A DNA stretch of 36,442 nucleotides from Christensenellaceae bacterium. GTDB taxonomy: Bacteria > Bacillota > Clostridia > Christensenellales > UBA1750. Position 1 is the first letter of the stretch, and each line of letters begins with the position of its first letter. A program made the position numbers and the translations under genes. The stretch covers positions 1 to 36,442 of the forward strand of contig JAITGM010000003.1 in the NCBI GenBank assembly GCA_031280685.1. The letters run 5' to 3'. The notes under the pieces are model-generated. The model searched no databases. It saw only the letters and a list, made by a program, of their open reading frames with translations, and was not told the origin of the DNA. Below, in pieces: positions 8,369-15,933 of this stretch.

Positions 8369-9583
8369 ATGAAAATCACGGACGTCAAGAGCGCAACCAT
8401 CGGCACCAACATCTGCATTCGCATCGTAACCGATAAGGGCATCGACGGATTCAGCCAGATCGAGAACAACAAGGACTTCGTCAAGCCCCTCATTCCCTAT
8501 TTTAAAAGCATGATCGTCGGCGCGGATCCTACCAACGTTGAGGATTGCATGCGCCGCATGCGCAGGGCGGGCGCCTTCAAGCCCTGGGGCAAGGTCATCA
8601 GCTCAATCGAGATGGCGCTTTGGGATATCGCGGGCAAGGATGCCGGCGTGCCCGTCTATAAGCTGCTGGGCGGCAAGGTTCGCGACCGCGTCCGCGTCTA
8701 CCAGGGCAGCTTCGTCAGCGAGAGCCGCCCCCACAAGGATCCCAAGACGCCGGAAGAGATCGCCGAAAACATCCTGCACCTCAACGAGATTCCAGAGGGC
8801 TTCACCATCGCCAAAACGGCCCTTTTCTGGCACCGCGGCGGCTTTTACAAGGAAACCGACGCCTACAATACCTATTACCCGCCCAAGAGCTCCAACGCCA
8901 GGTTTAACCCAGGCAGCCTGCTCACCTCGGAAGCCATCAACATGAGCATTGATTTCGTGGCGCGCATGAAGAAGGTCGTAGGCGACCGGGTCGGCCTCGC
9001 CTTTGACTCGGGCCCAGGCTTCACGCCCATCGATGCGCTACGCCTGGCCAGGGGCGTCGAGCCCTACAACGTCATGTGGCTGGAAGATACCATCGCCGGC
9101 GACTACACGCCCTACACGATGGCCCACGCCTACCGCGACCTGACCATGCAGACCACCACGCCCATCCACACCGGCGAGCAGATCTTCCTGCGCCAGAACT
9201 TCGTCGAGCTGATCGAAAAGCAGGCCGTCAACATCGTTGGGCCCGACCCTGCAGATGTCGGCGGCATCGCCGAGCTGAAGTGGATCGCCGAATACGCAGA
9301 CCTGCACGGCATCATGATGGCCCCGCATGGCACTTTCGATGGCGTTTTCGGCATGGCGGCGCTGACCCAGGTCGGCGCGACGATGCCGCAAAACTACATC
9401 GCCTATGAATACCCCTTTGGCAACCCCTCCTGGTGGTACGACATTGTCGAGGGCCTGCCCACCAACTTCCTGCGCGACGGCCACGTCACCGTTTGGGATG
9501 CCCCGGGCATCGGCGTGACCTTCAACGTCAACAAGGCCAGCAAGTACCTAAGCGAAGAAGATAAGGACTTCTTCCTGGGCTAA
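8369..9583 (+). CDS. Mandelate racemase/muconate lactonizing (enolase superfamily) sugar-acid enzyme
   Basis: Members of this superfamily abstract a proton alpha to a carboxylate, usually in dehydration or epimerisation of sugar acids. The 404-residue protein has the N-terminal capping domain and a barrel with the expected metal ligands: Asp in LAFDSGPG, Glu in WLEDTIAGDY and Glu in HTGEQIF. A His/Asp dyad is plausible from GPDPADVGG and MMAPHGTFDG. A KTA segment (about residue 150) may supply the other base. The exact substrate cannot be read. The ATG at 8369 has AGGGGAG upstream; an upstream in-frame ATG at 8315 adds 18 unlikely residues. No pathway partner is adjacent; an RraA-like protein lies at the window end. 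Confidence 0.88.
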   Translation: MKITDVKSATIGTNICIRIVTDKGIDGFSQIENNKDFVKPLIPYFKSMIVGADPTNVEDCMRRMRRAGAFKPWGKVISSIEMALWDIAGKDAGVPVYKLLGGKVRDRVRVYQGSFVSESRPHKDPKTPEEIAENILHLNEIPEGFTIAKTALFWHRGGFYKETDAYNTYYPPKSSNARFNPGSLLTSEAINMSIDFVARMKKVVGDRVGLAFDSGPGFTPIDALRLARGVEPYNVMWLEDTIAGDYTPYTMAHAYRDLTMQTTTPIHTGEQIFLRQNFVELIEKQAVNIVGPDPADVGGIAELKWIAEYADLHGIMMAPHGTFDGVFGMAALTQVGATMPQNYIAYEYPFGNPSWWYDIVEGLPTNFLRDGHVTVWDAPGIGVTFNVNKASKYLSEEDKDFFLG

Positions 9584-9653
9584 GCCCGATGCGGGGGGCG
9601 GGCGCAAGGCATGCCCGCCCCCCTTTCATCTTGCACGAAGGAGGCTTTCCCCC

Positions 9654-10034
9654 ATGAAATACGAGCGCAAATTCTATCGCTGCCCCCATTGCGGCAACGT
9701 CATCAGCTTCTTGCAAAACGCCGGGGTAAGCGTCGTCTGCTGCGGCGAAGAGATGCGGGAATTAACGCCCAACACCAGCGACGCCGCCCAGGAAAAGCAC
9801 CTGCCCGTCGGCAAGCGCGAAGGCAATATGCTCAAGGTCACGGTCGGCTCCGTTCCCCACCCGATGACCGAGGAGCACCACATCGCCTGGATTGCCGTCG
9901 TCGAGCACGACCGCACCTCGCGCGTAAGCCTTTCGCCCACCGGCGCGCCGGAGGCCGCCTTTTACGTGGGCGACGGGCCCGTGACGGTGTATGAATACTG
10001 CAACCTGCACGGCCTTTGGGTGGCCGATCTCTAA
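9654..10034 (+). CDS. dfx: Desulfoferrodoxin (superoxide reductase)
   Basis: This enzyme reduces superoxide to hydrogen peroxide without making oxygen, a defence typical of anaerobes. The 126-residue protein has both iron centres. Center I is a desulforedoxin-like site with Cys10, Cys13, Cys29 and Cys30. Center II has His49, His69, His75, Cys116 and His119, and the EKH motif (47-49) keeps the catalytic Glu-Lys. AGGAGG precedes the ATG. It faces the flavin reductase-rubredoxin gene across a shared terminator, and reduced rubredoxin is the known electron donor for such enzymes. Confidence 0.97.
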   Translation: MKYERKFYRCPHCGNVISFLQNAGVSVVCCGEEMRELTPNTSDAAQEKHLPVGKREGNMLKVTVGSVPHPMTEEHHIAWIAVVEHDRTSRVSLSPTGAPEAAFYVGDGPVTVYEYCNLHGLWVADL

Positions 10035-10056
10035 ACCGGCCCAAATCGCAAAAAAA

Positions 10057-10079
10057 GAAGCCCTTTAGGGCTTCTTTTC
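10057..10079. terminator. Bidirectional terminator between superoxide reductase and rubredoxin fusion
   Basis: The stem GAAGCCC/GGGCTTC (10057-10074) has an A run on its left and TTTT on its right, so it works as an intrinsic terminator for both convergent genes. Confidence 0.85.
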
Positions 10080-10103
10080 GCTTCCTTTTGCCTTTCCGCT
10101 CCC

Positions 10104-10769
10104 TTATTGCTCTTCAAACTCGGACTTGGGCACGCCGCAGAGCGGGCAGACCCAATCCTCGGGCAGCTCTTCGAAGGGAATCTCTCCTTCGTAGACATAG
10201 CCGCAAACCGAGCAGACGAATTGCTTCTTTTCAGGCATTTTGACTTCCTCACTTTCCTTTTTCTCTTCCCTGTGGGTCGGCGCGCCCTTGGGAGCCTTGC
10301 CCTTCAGCACGCTGTGGTAATAGGCATAGCTCAGCGGCGCCGCCCCTTCTTCGAGCATGCCGCCATCGCGGAGTCCGCACCAGAAGACCTCGTGCGTGCC
10401 CACCGATGCCTTCCCCTCGACCTCAAGCTCCAGGTACGAAACCGCGCCCCGGCGCAAAATCGGCAGCCCGCCCGGCGATAAAACCAAGTCGCCCTCGCGG
10501 TTCTTATCCACATCCCTGCCGGAATTGTAGCCAAACAGCCCGATCAGCTTGGGATCGACGCTCTGCGCCAGCACCGAAACCGCGAAGCGCCCGCCGCTTT
10601 TGAGCAAAGAGGCGGTATAGCTCCCGCGGTTAAGGCTCATCGCAAACACCGGCGGCTCCGCCGTGATCTGAAAGAAGGCGTTCATCACGCAGCCGGTCAG
10701 GCCCCTTTCGCCCTGAACCGCGGCCAGATACAGCCCATAGCTGATCGAGAAATAGACCCTCTCATCCAT
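10104..10769 (-). CDS. Flavin reductase-like domain fused to C-terminal rubredoxin
   Basis: The 221-residue protein has two parts. Residues 1 to about 150 form an FMN-binding split-barrel flavin reductase domain. After a charged linker (about 155-175), the last 50 residues are a complete rubredoxin with [10 protein letters not shown] and [12 protein letters not shown] supplying four iron-binding cysteines. Related high-molecular-weight rubredoxins take electrons from NAD(P)H via flavin. Here it probably feeds the neighbouring superoxide reductase, which is an inference from gene context. I chose the ATG at 10769 with AAAGGGGG upstream; a TTG two codons earlier is too close to that site. Confidence 0.9.
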   Translation of the reverse strand: MDERVYFSISYGLYLAAVQGERGLTGCVMNAFFQITAEPPVFAMSLNRGSYTASLLKSGGRFAVSVLAQSVDPKLIGLFGYNSGRDVDKNREGDLVLSPGGLPILRRGAVSYLELEVEGKASVGTHEVFWCGLRDGGMLEEGAAPLSYAYYHSVLKGKAPKGAPTHREEKKESEEVKMPEKKQFVCSVCGYVYEGEIPFEELPEDWVCPLCGVPKSEFEEQ

Positions 10770-10828
10770 GCTCAAGCCCCCTTTCTCTTATCATACCTCC
10801 TTTCCCAGCCGTTGAAAACCCACAACCG

Positions 10829-10859
10829 CAAAAAAAGGCGCCCCGGTCGTCGGGGCGCC
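10829..10859 (-). terminator. Terminator of the DUF6232 operon
   Basis: A perfect 9-bp stem (GGCGCCCCG/CGGGGCGCC) with a 5-nt loop is followed on the minus strand by seven T. It lies 13 bp past the stop of the 108-aa gene. Confidence 0.9.
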
Positions 10860-10871
10860 ATCGGCAAAGGC

Positions 10872-11198
10872 TTAAAGCGTGATGCTTTGCGCGATAAAGT
10901 CCGCCAAGAGCGTCAAGCCCAGCTCCTTGGCCAGTTCCAGCGCAACGCCACCCAGCTTTTTAAGCGCCGCCTTCAATTTTCCTTCTTCCTGGGCTTGTGC
11001 CGCGCTCTTCGCTTCCTCAAGGGCCGGGATTTCCGATGAGGAATCGCCACGCGCCGCTCTGCAGCAAGCTAAAACCGCGGTGAGCTGCTCTTCCAACGCC
11101 GCAAAGTCCAAGGTTGGGGCCGCGCCCTGCTTAATGGTCACGCCACAGCTCTTGTTCACGATGTTGCCGCTGCCCACGTTCATGATGCTGTCTGCCAT
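10872..11198 (-). CDS. Small protein with N-terminal Gly/Asn motif and helical C-terminus
   Basis: The 108-residue product has no named family that I can give with confidence. Residues 6-22 hold MNVGSGNIVNKSCGV, a short beta-prone Gly/Asn motif. Residues from about 30 form helices, including an acidic-to-basic stretch (EEAKSAAQAQEEGKLKAALK) and a hydrophobic end (LALELAKELGLTLLADF is the general character). The upstream membrane protein ends with nearly the same motif. The ATG starts 1 nt after that gene's TGA and has no ribosome binding site of its own, so it is probably made by translational coupling. The architecture recalls small effector-associated or adaptor proteins that carry amyloid-like motifs, which is inference. 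Confidence 0.75.
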   Translation of the reverse strand: MADSIMNVGSGNIVNKSCGVTIKQGAAPTLDFAALEEQLTAVLACCRAARGDSSSEIPALEEAKSAAQAQEEGKLKAALKKLGGVALELAKELGLTLLADFIAQSITL

Positions 11199-11199
11199 C

Positions 11200-11697
11200 T
11201 CAAGCGCTCACATTCTGGGACTGGTTCACGATCGTCCCCGAGCCGAAGTTCATGAGGATGTTTTCGGTCGTTTTACCCGTGCGCACGATCTCCGAAATGG
11301 TTTCAAAAGCCTCCTGAATAAAAAAAGTGCTGCTCGAAACGAAGGAGTAGGTGCCGCCTGAGCTCATCTCAATATGCAGGCCGAACAAATCCTGGTTGCT
11401 GTTAGCAGTCCACAGGCCAAGCCCGATTCCCGCGATAAGAAGAGCGAGCCCCAAAAGAACCGGCACCGGCTGAGGATTCCCAAAGCGATCAGGACTCTGC
11501 CAAAGGGCCACGGCGCCGGCCGCGCACAGGGCGATGATCCAGAGCCAGGGAAGGGGCTTTTTGGGCAATTGCCCCGTCCAAACCTGACTGATATTCGAGA
11601 TTTGGATGAAGTTCTCTTGGCAGCGAATGATATTGCCCTCAATTCTCACATTCTCGTTTTGGAAGACCTTACCGGTATCCGGCGTGCTGCTTGCCAT
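11200..11697 (-). CDS. DUF6232-like membrane protein with C-terminal Gly/Asn motif
   Basis: The 165-residue protein has a short N-terminal beta region (about 10-42), two membrane helices (about 49-66 and 78-97), then a cytosolic segment (LFGLHIEMSSGGTYSF and onward) ending in a helix. This matches the plan of DUF6232 proteins, whose function is unknown. The C-terminus is unusual: residues 148-163 read MNFGSGTIVNQSQNV, almost the motif found at the N-terminus of the next protein. AGAGGGGA precedes the ATG. Transcription starts from a promoter with a G10 tract in its spacer. Confidence 0.75.
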   Translation of the reverse strand: MASSTPDTGKVFQNENVRIEGNIIRCQENFIQISNISQVWTGQLPKKPLPWLWIIALCAAGAVALWQSPDRFGNPQPVPVLLGLALLIAGIGLGLWTANSNQDLFGLHIEMSSGGTYSFVSSSTFFIQEAFETISEIVRTGKTTENILMNFGSGTIVNQSQNVSA

Positions 11698-11774
11698 GCT
11701 CTTTTCCCCTCTCGCTTCCCACTTTTTTGCCCCCGGGCGCTCGAAAATTCGCCCGGGAAGTGGCTGCTTTATCC

Positions 11775-11805
11775 ATCATACCCCCCCCCCTGTCCAATTT
11801 GTCAA
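11775..11805 (-). promoter_or_regulatory. Promoter of the DUF6232 operon with a G10 tract in the spacer
   Basis: On the minus strand a perfect TTGACA (11800-11805) and TATGAT (11775-11780) are separated by 19 bp, of which the last ten are all G (11781-11790). The spacing is 2 bp above optimum, so loss or gain of single G residues should change promoter strength. The leader of about 70 nt contains a strong CCCGGGCG/CGCCCGGG hairpin (11739-11764). Confidence 0.75.
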
Positions 11806-11867
11806 TATCTTTCTTCTTCATCGCCGAGACGACCCTCTTCGTCGGTTTTCCCCACGCCTTTTTACGC

Positions 11868-11903
11868 AAAAACAGCGCCCAGGCGATGCCGAGCGCTGTT
11901 TTT
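11868..11903 (-). terminator. Terminator of spoIIQ
   Basis: A perfect 11-bp stem (AAAAACAGCGC/GCGCTGTTTTT) around a 14-nt loop, about 30 bp past the spoIIQ stop, with a T run at its minus-strand 3' side. Confidence 0.85.
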
Positions 11904-11932
11904 CTGGGCCTGATTCCGGATTGCCAATGGCC

Positions 11933-12562
11933 CTAGTTCGGATCCACGGGCAGGCCGTTCTTGCGCAGCTCTACGTGGGTGTGCAGGCCCTCGGCCCGCT
12001 CGCTCAGGTTGCTGCCCACCAGGCCGATGGCCTGCGCAGCCGAAACGTAGTCTCCCTCCTTCACGAGGAGCTCCTCGCTCAGGCTGGCATACAGGCTCGT
12101 GTAGCCGTTTAGGTGGTCGATCAGCACGCAAACGCCCAAAAAGGGATCCTCATAGGTTCTTTCCACCCGCCCGCCCATCATCGCGCGCACGGGGGTGCCT
12201 TCCGGGCCTGGGTAGTCCACGCCCGGGTGGGTGCGGTAGTCCGCCGTCGTGCGCTGAAAGACCAGCGCATCCGCCGAATAGCCTATGCCCTGCTTGCCGC
12301 CGTCCACGGGCAGGGCAAGCTCCGGCGTTTCTTCCTCGGGCTCGATCACGGCGGCGGCGGGCAGCGGGCTGGGGCTGGGCGGCTGGTAGGCGGTCATCTG
12401 GGGCAGTTCGCCCTCCGCCTGCGACCTGGGCATCCTCGTGAAAAGTGCGGTGAAGCCGATCAGGCCGAAGCACAGGCAGAGCACCAGCGTAAAGCCCCTC
12501 TTTTCCCAAAAGGCAGAAAAGCGCAAAAGCACCTCATCGCGGCCCTTCTTTGCATCCTTCAT
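11933..12562 (-). CDS. spoIIQ: Stage II sporulation protein Q-like M23 peptidase
   Basis: SpoIIQ is made in the forespore and meets SpoIIIAH across the intermembrane space during engulfment. The 209-residue protein has one membrane helix (about 24-42), a Pro-rich linker, then an M23/LytM domain. All zinc ligands are present: His112 and Asp116 (HPGVD) and the HTH pair (His194, His196). Clostridial SpoIIQ keeps these residues while the Bacillus protein does not. The ATG at 12562 is chosen because GGAGG lies 10 nt upstream; an in-frame ATG 8 codons earlier overlaps that site. The order murA-spoIID-spoIIQ is conserved in spore formers and supports the name. No clear sigma-F promoter was found. 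Confidence 0.88.
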   Translation of the reverse strand: MKDAKKGRDEVLLRFSAFWEKRGFTLVLCLCFGLIGFTALFTRMPRSQAEGELPQMTAYQPPSPSPLPAAAVIEPEEETPELALPVDGGKQGIGYSADALVFQRTTADYRTHPGVDYPGPEGTPVRAMMGGRVERTYEDPFLGVCVLIDHLNGYTSLYASLSEELLVKEGDYVSAAQAIGLVGSNLSERAEGLHTHVELRKNGLPVDPN

Positions 12563-12629
12563 AGCGAAAAAACCTCCTTCGCGCATGTGAATTGCTCACG
12601 CTTAGGAGCTTTCCCTTTTTTGGAAGCCC

Positions 12630-13733
12630 TTATTCCAGCTTTGAAAGGGGCAAAATCTCGACGCCCTGGTAATAGTGCGAAAGAATCTCGCGAAAGCCGG
12701 CGCCGGACTTGGCCATCGCCTCCGCGCCGGTCTGGCTCAGGCCTACGCCGTGCCCGAAACCCAAGACCTCGAAGCGAAGCTCGCCGCTTCCAAACTTCAG
12801 CGTAAAATTGGTGGATTTCAGCCCCAGCGCGCCGCGCAGCGCCTTGCCGCTGGCCTGTTTTTCCCCCAGGCGAAGGGTCAATACCCGGCCGCTGGCGCTC
12901 CTGCCCAAGATCTCGATCTGCCCCTGCAGCTTCGCGGCTTCCAGCTTCGCCCCCGGAAAGGCCGCGTTCAGCTTTTGGGCCAGCTCCTCGTTTTTCAGCG
13001 TCAGGCTCGAGCGAAAATCGCGCTCTTGCTCCTCGCCCGGGCTCTTGACCGAGCTTAGATAGGGCAGCGCCTGGGCAAAGACCGCGGCCGAGTCCTCGGT
13101 CTGCCCGCCCGAGGAAGAGTGAAACAGGGCTTGGATCGCTTCGCCCTCATAGGCGCAGCAAAGCCCCTGCGTTTCCTCCACGGCGAGCCTGAGCTTTGCC
13201 AGTTTTTCTTCATACTGGGTGCCGAAGTTCTTGCGCATCTTCTCATCGCTGGCGAAGGCCGCGCAGTGGCTGGAGCTCGTGCACAGATCCGCGTCCTTCG
13301 CCATTGCGCAGCCCCCGCCACCGTAGGCGCGGCTCTTCCAAAGCGCGTAGCTGCGGATCGCCACGGCCTGCGCCTTCAAGGCTTCGGGCTCATAACCGGC
13401 CGGCATTTCCCCAGCAAGGGTGTGCAAAACGTAGTCTTCCAGGCCCATTTCCACGCTCTTACCCAGCGCGGTATCAAAGATATGCAAAATCGGCTCCGGC
13501 GCCCGGGCTTCGGCCTGCGGCGGGGCGCTTTCTTCCAGCCCGGCCTGCGGCGCAGGCGCGGGGCGCTCCAAGGCCACCAAAACGCGCTCCGGCGGCGCGC
13601 TTTGGCGCGGGGCTGCGGCCGGGGCGGCGCTCGGCTGCGTTTCCGCGCCAAAGCCGCCCTTCTCTAGCAGCCCAAACAGTGCCAGCACGGCCAAGGCCGC
13701 CAGAAAAATGCCTTTCAATAGCGTTTTTCGCAA
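12630..13733 (-). CDS. spoIID: Stage II sporulation protein D (lytic transglycosylase)
   Basis: SpoIID cleaves peptidoglycan glycan strands during engulfment of the forespore, acting with SpoIIP and SpoIIM. The protein has an N-terminal membrane anchor (about residues 8-22), a Pro/Ala-rich linker (30-80) and the SpoIID domain, with the catalytic Glu109 in LAGEMPAGYEPEALKAQAVA and later HSSSGGQTEDS. I chose the TTG at 13733 (367 aa) because GGGGGGAG lies 6 nt upstream; the open frame continues upstream without a better start. A sigma-E promoter and a hairpin covering the ribosome binding site lie directly in front. Confidence 0.93.
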   Translation of the reverse strand: MRKTLLKGIFLAALAVLALFGLLEKGGFGAETQPSAAPAAAPRQSAPPERVLVALERPAPAPQAGLEESAPPQAEARAPEPILHIFDTALGKSVEMGLEDYVLHTLAGEMPAGYEPEALKAQAVAIRSYALWKSRAYGGGGCAMAKDADLCTSSSHCAAFASDEKMRKNFGTQYEEKLAKLRLAVEETQGLCCAYEGEAIQALFHSSSGGQTEDSAAVFAQALPYLSSVKSPGEEQERDFRSSLTLKNEELAQKLNAAFPGAKLEAAKLQGQIEILGRSASGRVLTLRLGEKQASGKALRGALGLKSTNFTLKFGSGELRFEVLGFGHGVGLSQTGAEAMAKSGAGFREILSHYYQGVEILPLSKLE

Positions 13734-13742
13734 GAAGAACTC

Positions 13743-13770
13743 CCCCCATAAACAAATCCGTTTATGGGGG
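13743..13770 (-). promoter_or_regulatory. Hairpin covering the spoIID ribosome binding site
   Basis: An 11-bp perfect stem (CCCCCATAAAC/GTTTATGGGGG) with a 6-nt loop lies between murA and spoIID. On the minus-strand RNA its 3' arm includes the G-run that serves as spoIID ribosome binding site. There is no U tract after it, so it is not a normal terminator. It could block translation in read-through RNA from murA. Confidence 0.7.
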
Positions 13771-13771
13771 A

Positions 13772-13800
13772 ATTGTATGCGCCCAAGGGTCTGCCTATTC
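13772..13800 (-). promoter_or_regulatory. Sigma-E-type promoter of spoIID
   Basis: On the minus strand the -10 CATACAAT (13772-13779) matches the sigma-E consensus fully, and GAATAGG (13794-13800) fits the -35 at a 14-bp spacing. The -35 overlaps the murA stop codon. In Bacillus spoIID is a sigma-E gene, so the context agrees. Start of transcription would be near 13765. Confidence 0.72.
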
Positions 13801-15042
13801 TTCCCTGCGGATGCGCGCGCCCAGCGCGCCCAGCTTTTGCTCCAAATTCTCATAGCCCCTGTCGATGTGCTCTACGCCGCCGATGCGGCTTTGGCCCTCG
13901 GCATCGAGCGCCGCCAGCACCAGCGCCGCGCCGGCACGCAGATCGGTGCAGAGCAGCTCCGTGCCGTAGAGCTTCTTTACGCCGCGCACCACCGCGATCC
14001 GGTCGCGAACGGTGATCTGCGCGCCCATGCGCCGAAGTTCCGCCGCGTGCATGAAGCGATTTTCAAAAATGGATTCCACCAGAATGGAACTTCCTTTGGC
14101 GCGGCATAATAAGGCCATCATCGGCGCCTGCAAATCGGTCGGGAAGCCGGGATAGACCTGGGTCTGCACATCGACGCCCCGCCGCGGCCCGCCGCGCACG
14201 TAGATTTGGTCGCCCGAGATCCGCAGCTCGCATCCGCATTCCAAAAGCTTGGCGTTTAGGGCAAAAAGATGCTCCGGTGCGGCGCCGCGCAGCAGGATTT
14301 CGCCCCTGGTGGCGGCCGCACAAAGCAGAAGCGTTCCAGCCTCGATCCGATCTGGCATCGGCGTCACCCTGGCCCCGTGCAGGCTCTCTACCCCCTCTAC
14401 CGCGATGAAGGATGTGCCCGCGCCGCTGATCCGCGCGCCCATGGCGCTCAGCACCCGCGCCAAATCGACGATTTCCGGTTCCCGCGCGGCATTTTGGATG
14501 AGCGTCGAACCCCTTGCCAGCGTCGCCGCCATGAGGATGTTCTCGGTCGCGCCGACCGAGGGCGAGTCCAGGTAGACCGTGGCGCCCCGCAGGCCCGCCG
14601 CGCGGCAGCGCAGCCCGCCCTCCTCATACTCGATATCGGCCCCCAGCGCCTCCAAGCCCTTCACGTGCAAATCAACCGGCCTGGAGCCGATGGCGCAGCC
14701 GCCCGGCAGCGGCAAAAACGCCTCGCCCAGCCTGGCCAGCAGCGGCCCCAGCACCAAAATCGAGGCGCGCATCTGGCGAACCGGCGCGTAGGCCCGCTCC
14801 TTTGGTTGCCGCGGGTTTTCGGCGCAAAGGCAGGCCGCCCTGCCCTCACGCCCGAGCCTTACGCCAAAGAGCCCCAAAATCTCGAGCATTGCGGCAATGT
14901 CGCTGATGCCGGGCAGATCCTCGACGAAGAGCTCTTCCTTCGTGAGCAGCGCGGCCGCTAAGATGGGCAGCGCTGCGTTCTTGGCCGGCGCAACCTTGGC
15001 TTCCCCCCGAAGCGGCGGCCCTTTTTCGATGATAAAGCGCAT
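13795..15042 (-). CDS. murA: UDP-N-acetylglucosamine 1-carboxyvinyltransferase
   Basis: MurA adds enolpyruvate to UDP-GlcNAc, the first committed step of peptidoglycan synthesis. The 415-residue protein has the family landmarks: Lys21-Asn22 in APAKNAALPIL, the catalytic Cys116 in LPGGCAIGSRPVDLH (the residue alkylated by fosfomycin), and the later DRIEAGT and PGFPTDLQAP motifs. The ATG at 15042 follows GGAGGGGG by 5 nt; an in-frame start 20 codons upstream is unlikely. It lies upstream of spoIID and spoIIQ, so it is the paralogue linked to sporulation genes as in Bacillus murAA. Confidence 0.96.
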   Translation of the reverse strand: MRFIIEKGPPLRGEAKVAPAKNAALPILAAALLTKEELFVEDLPGISDIAAMLEILGLFGVRLGREGRAACLCAENPRQPKERAYAPVRQMRASILVLGPLLARLGEAFLPLPGGCAIGSRPVDLHVKGLEALGADIEYEEGGLRCRAAGLRGATVYLDSPSVGATENILMAATLARGSTLIQNAAREPEIVDLARVLSAMGARISGAGTSFIAVEGVESLHGARVTPMPDRIEAGTLLLCAAATRGEILLRGAAPEHLFALNAKLLECGCELRISGDQIYVRGGPRRGVDVQTQVYPGFPTDLQAPMMALLCRAKGSSILVESIFENRFMHAAELRRMGAQITVRDRIAVVRGVKKLYGTELLCTDLRAGAALVLAALDAEGQSRIGGVEHIDRGYENLEQKLGALGARIRREE

Positions 15043-15214
15043 TTTCCCCCTCCTTTCTAGCAAATTCCTGCGTTTTTGCGGGTATGCTTTAGTCTTCCGC
15101 AAGCGGCAAGTCCCGATGCCGAAAAAGGGAGCTTCATCCCATGTGAATCTCCGGCAGGAAGCGCTGTGTTTCCATTAAAAATCGCCTTGATTTAAGCCTT
15201 TTTTATGCCTTTGC

Positions 15215-15243
15215 TTGCCGCATCGCGCCTGCGGTGCTAGAAT
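15215..15243 (+). promoter_or_regulatory. Promoter of the acetyltransferase gene
   Basis: TTGCCG (15215-15220) and TAGAAT (15238-15243) with a 17-bp spacer, 24 bp upstream of the start codon. Confidence 0.6.
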
Positions 15244-15267
15244 AGGCTTCGGGAGGCGATTTCCAGC

Positions 15268-15861
15268 ATGAATACGCCCGAAATCACGACCGAGCGCCTG
15301 CGCCTGCGCAGATTTCAAGAGAGCGACGCCGAGGCTCTGTTCTCTATCCTTTCCGACCGGGAGGTCAATACCTTCCTCCCTTGGTTCCCGCTCGAAACGC
15401 TCGCGCAGGCCCGAACCCGCCTGCGCGAAGGCTATCTCAAGAGCTACGAAAAACCCCTTGGTTTTCGCTATGCCGTTTGCCTGAAGGGCGAACCCGCCCC
15501 GGTCGGCTATGTGGAGCTTGGCGACGGCGCCCCCTACGACCTGGGCTACGGGCTCAAAAAGGCGTTTTGGCATCAGGGCATCACGACCGAGGCCTGCCGG
15601 GCCGTACTCGGGCAGGTCCGGCTTACCGGCCTTCCCTACGTCACCGCCACACACGACAGGAACAACCCCCGGAGCGGCAGCGTGATGCGGGCTCTGGGCA
15701 TGCGCTATCGCTATAGCTATGAGGAGCTTTGGCAGCCCAAAAACCTGCTCGTAACCTTTCGGCTCTATCAGCTCAACCTGGATGGCGACGACGGGCGCAC
15801 TTTTATGGGCTATTGGGAAAGGTTCCCGGTTCATTTTATCGAAGATGGTCTTCAAAGCTGA
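15268..15861 (+). CDS. GNAT family N-acetyltransferase (RimJ/RimL type)
   Basis: The 197-residue protein transfers an acetyl group from acetyl-CoA to an amine, probably of a protein N-terminus or small molecule. It starts TERLRLRRFQESDAEALF, as RimJ/RimL-type enzymes do. It has the beta-strand/CoA-binding region DLGYGLKKAFWHQGITTEAC (about 92-111) and the C-terminal NNPRSGSVMRALGMRY motif. GGGAGG precedes the ATG. It is a single gene with its own promoter and is followed by a hairpin. Confidence 0.9.
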   Translation: MNTPEITTERLRLRRFQESDAEALFSILSDREVNTFLPWFPLETLAQARTRLREGYLKSYEKPLGFRYAVCLKGEPAPVGYVELGDGAPYDLGYGLKKAFWHQGITTEACRAVLGQVRLTGLPYVTATHDRNNPRSGSVMRALGMRYRYSYEELWQPKNLLVTFRLYQLNLDGDDGRTFMGYWERFPVHFIEDGLQS

Positions 15862-15888
15862 AGCGCCGCCTTTTTTCGGGCGGCGCTT
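15861..15888 (+). terminator. Terminator of the acetyltransferase gene
   Basis: The stem AAGCGCCGCC/GGGCGGCGCTT, with a T-rich loop, directly follows the TGA. The tail after the stem is short (CGTGCT), so it may be leaky towards the next gene. Confidence 0.6.
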
Positions 15889-15933
15889 CGTGCTATACTG
15901 CGGGGAATAAAGCCAAAAGGGAGGGGAAAACCC

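Noticed and set aside
13119-13855. Plus-strand frames opposite spoIID (182 and 219 codons)
   Set aside because: SpoIID motifs are clear on the minus strand; the plus frames are Arg/Ala-rich shadows.
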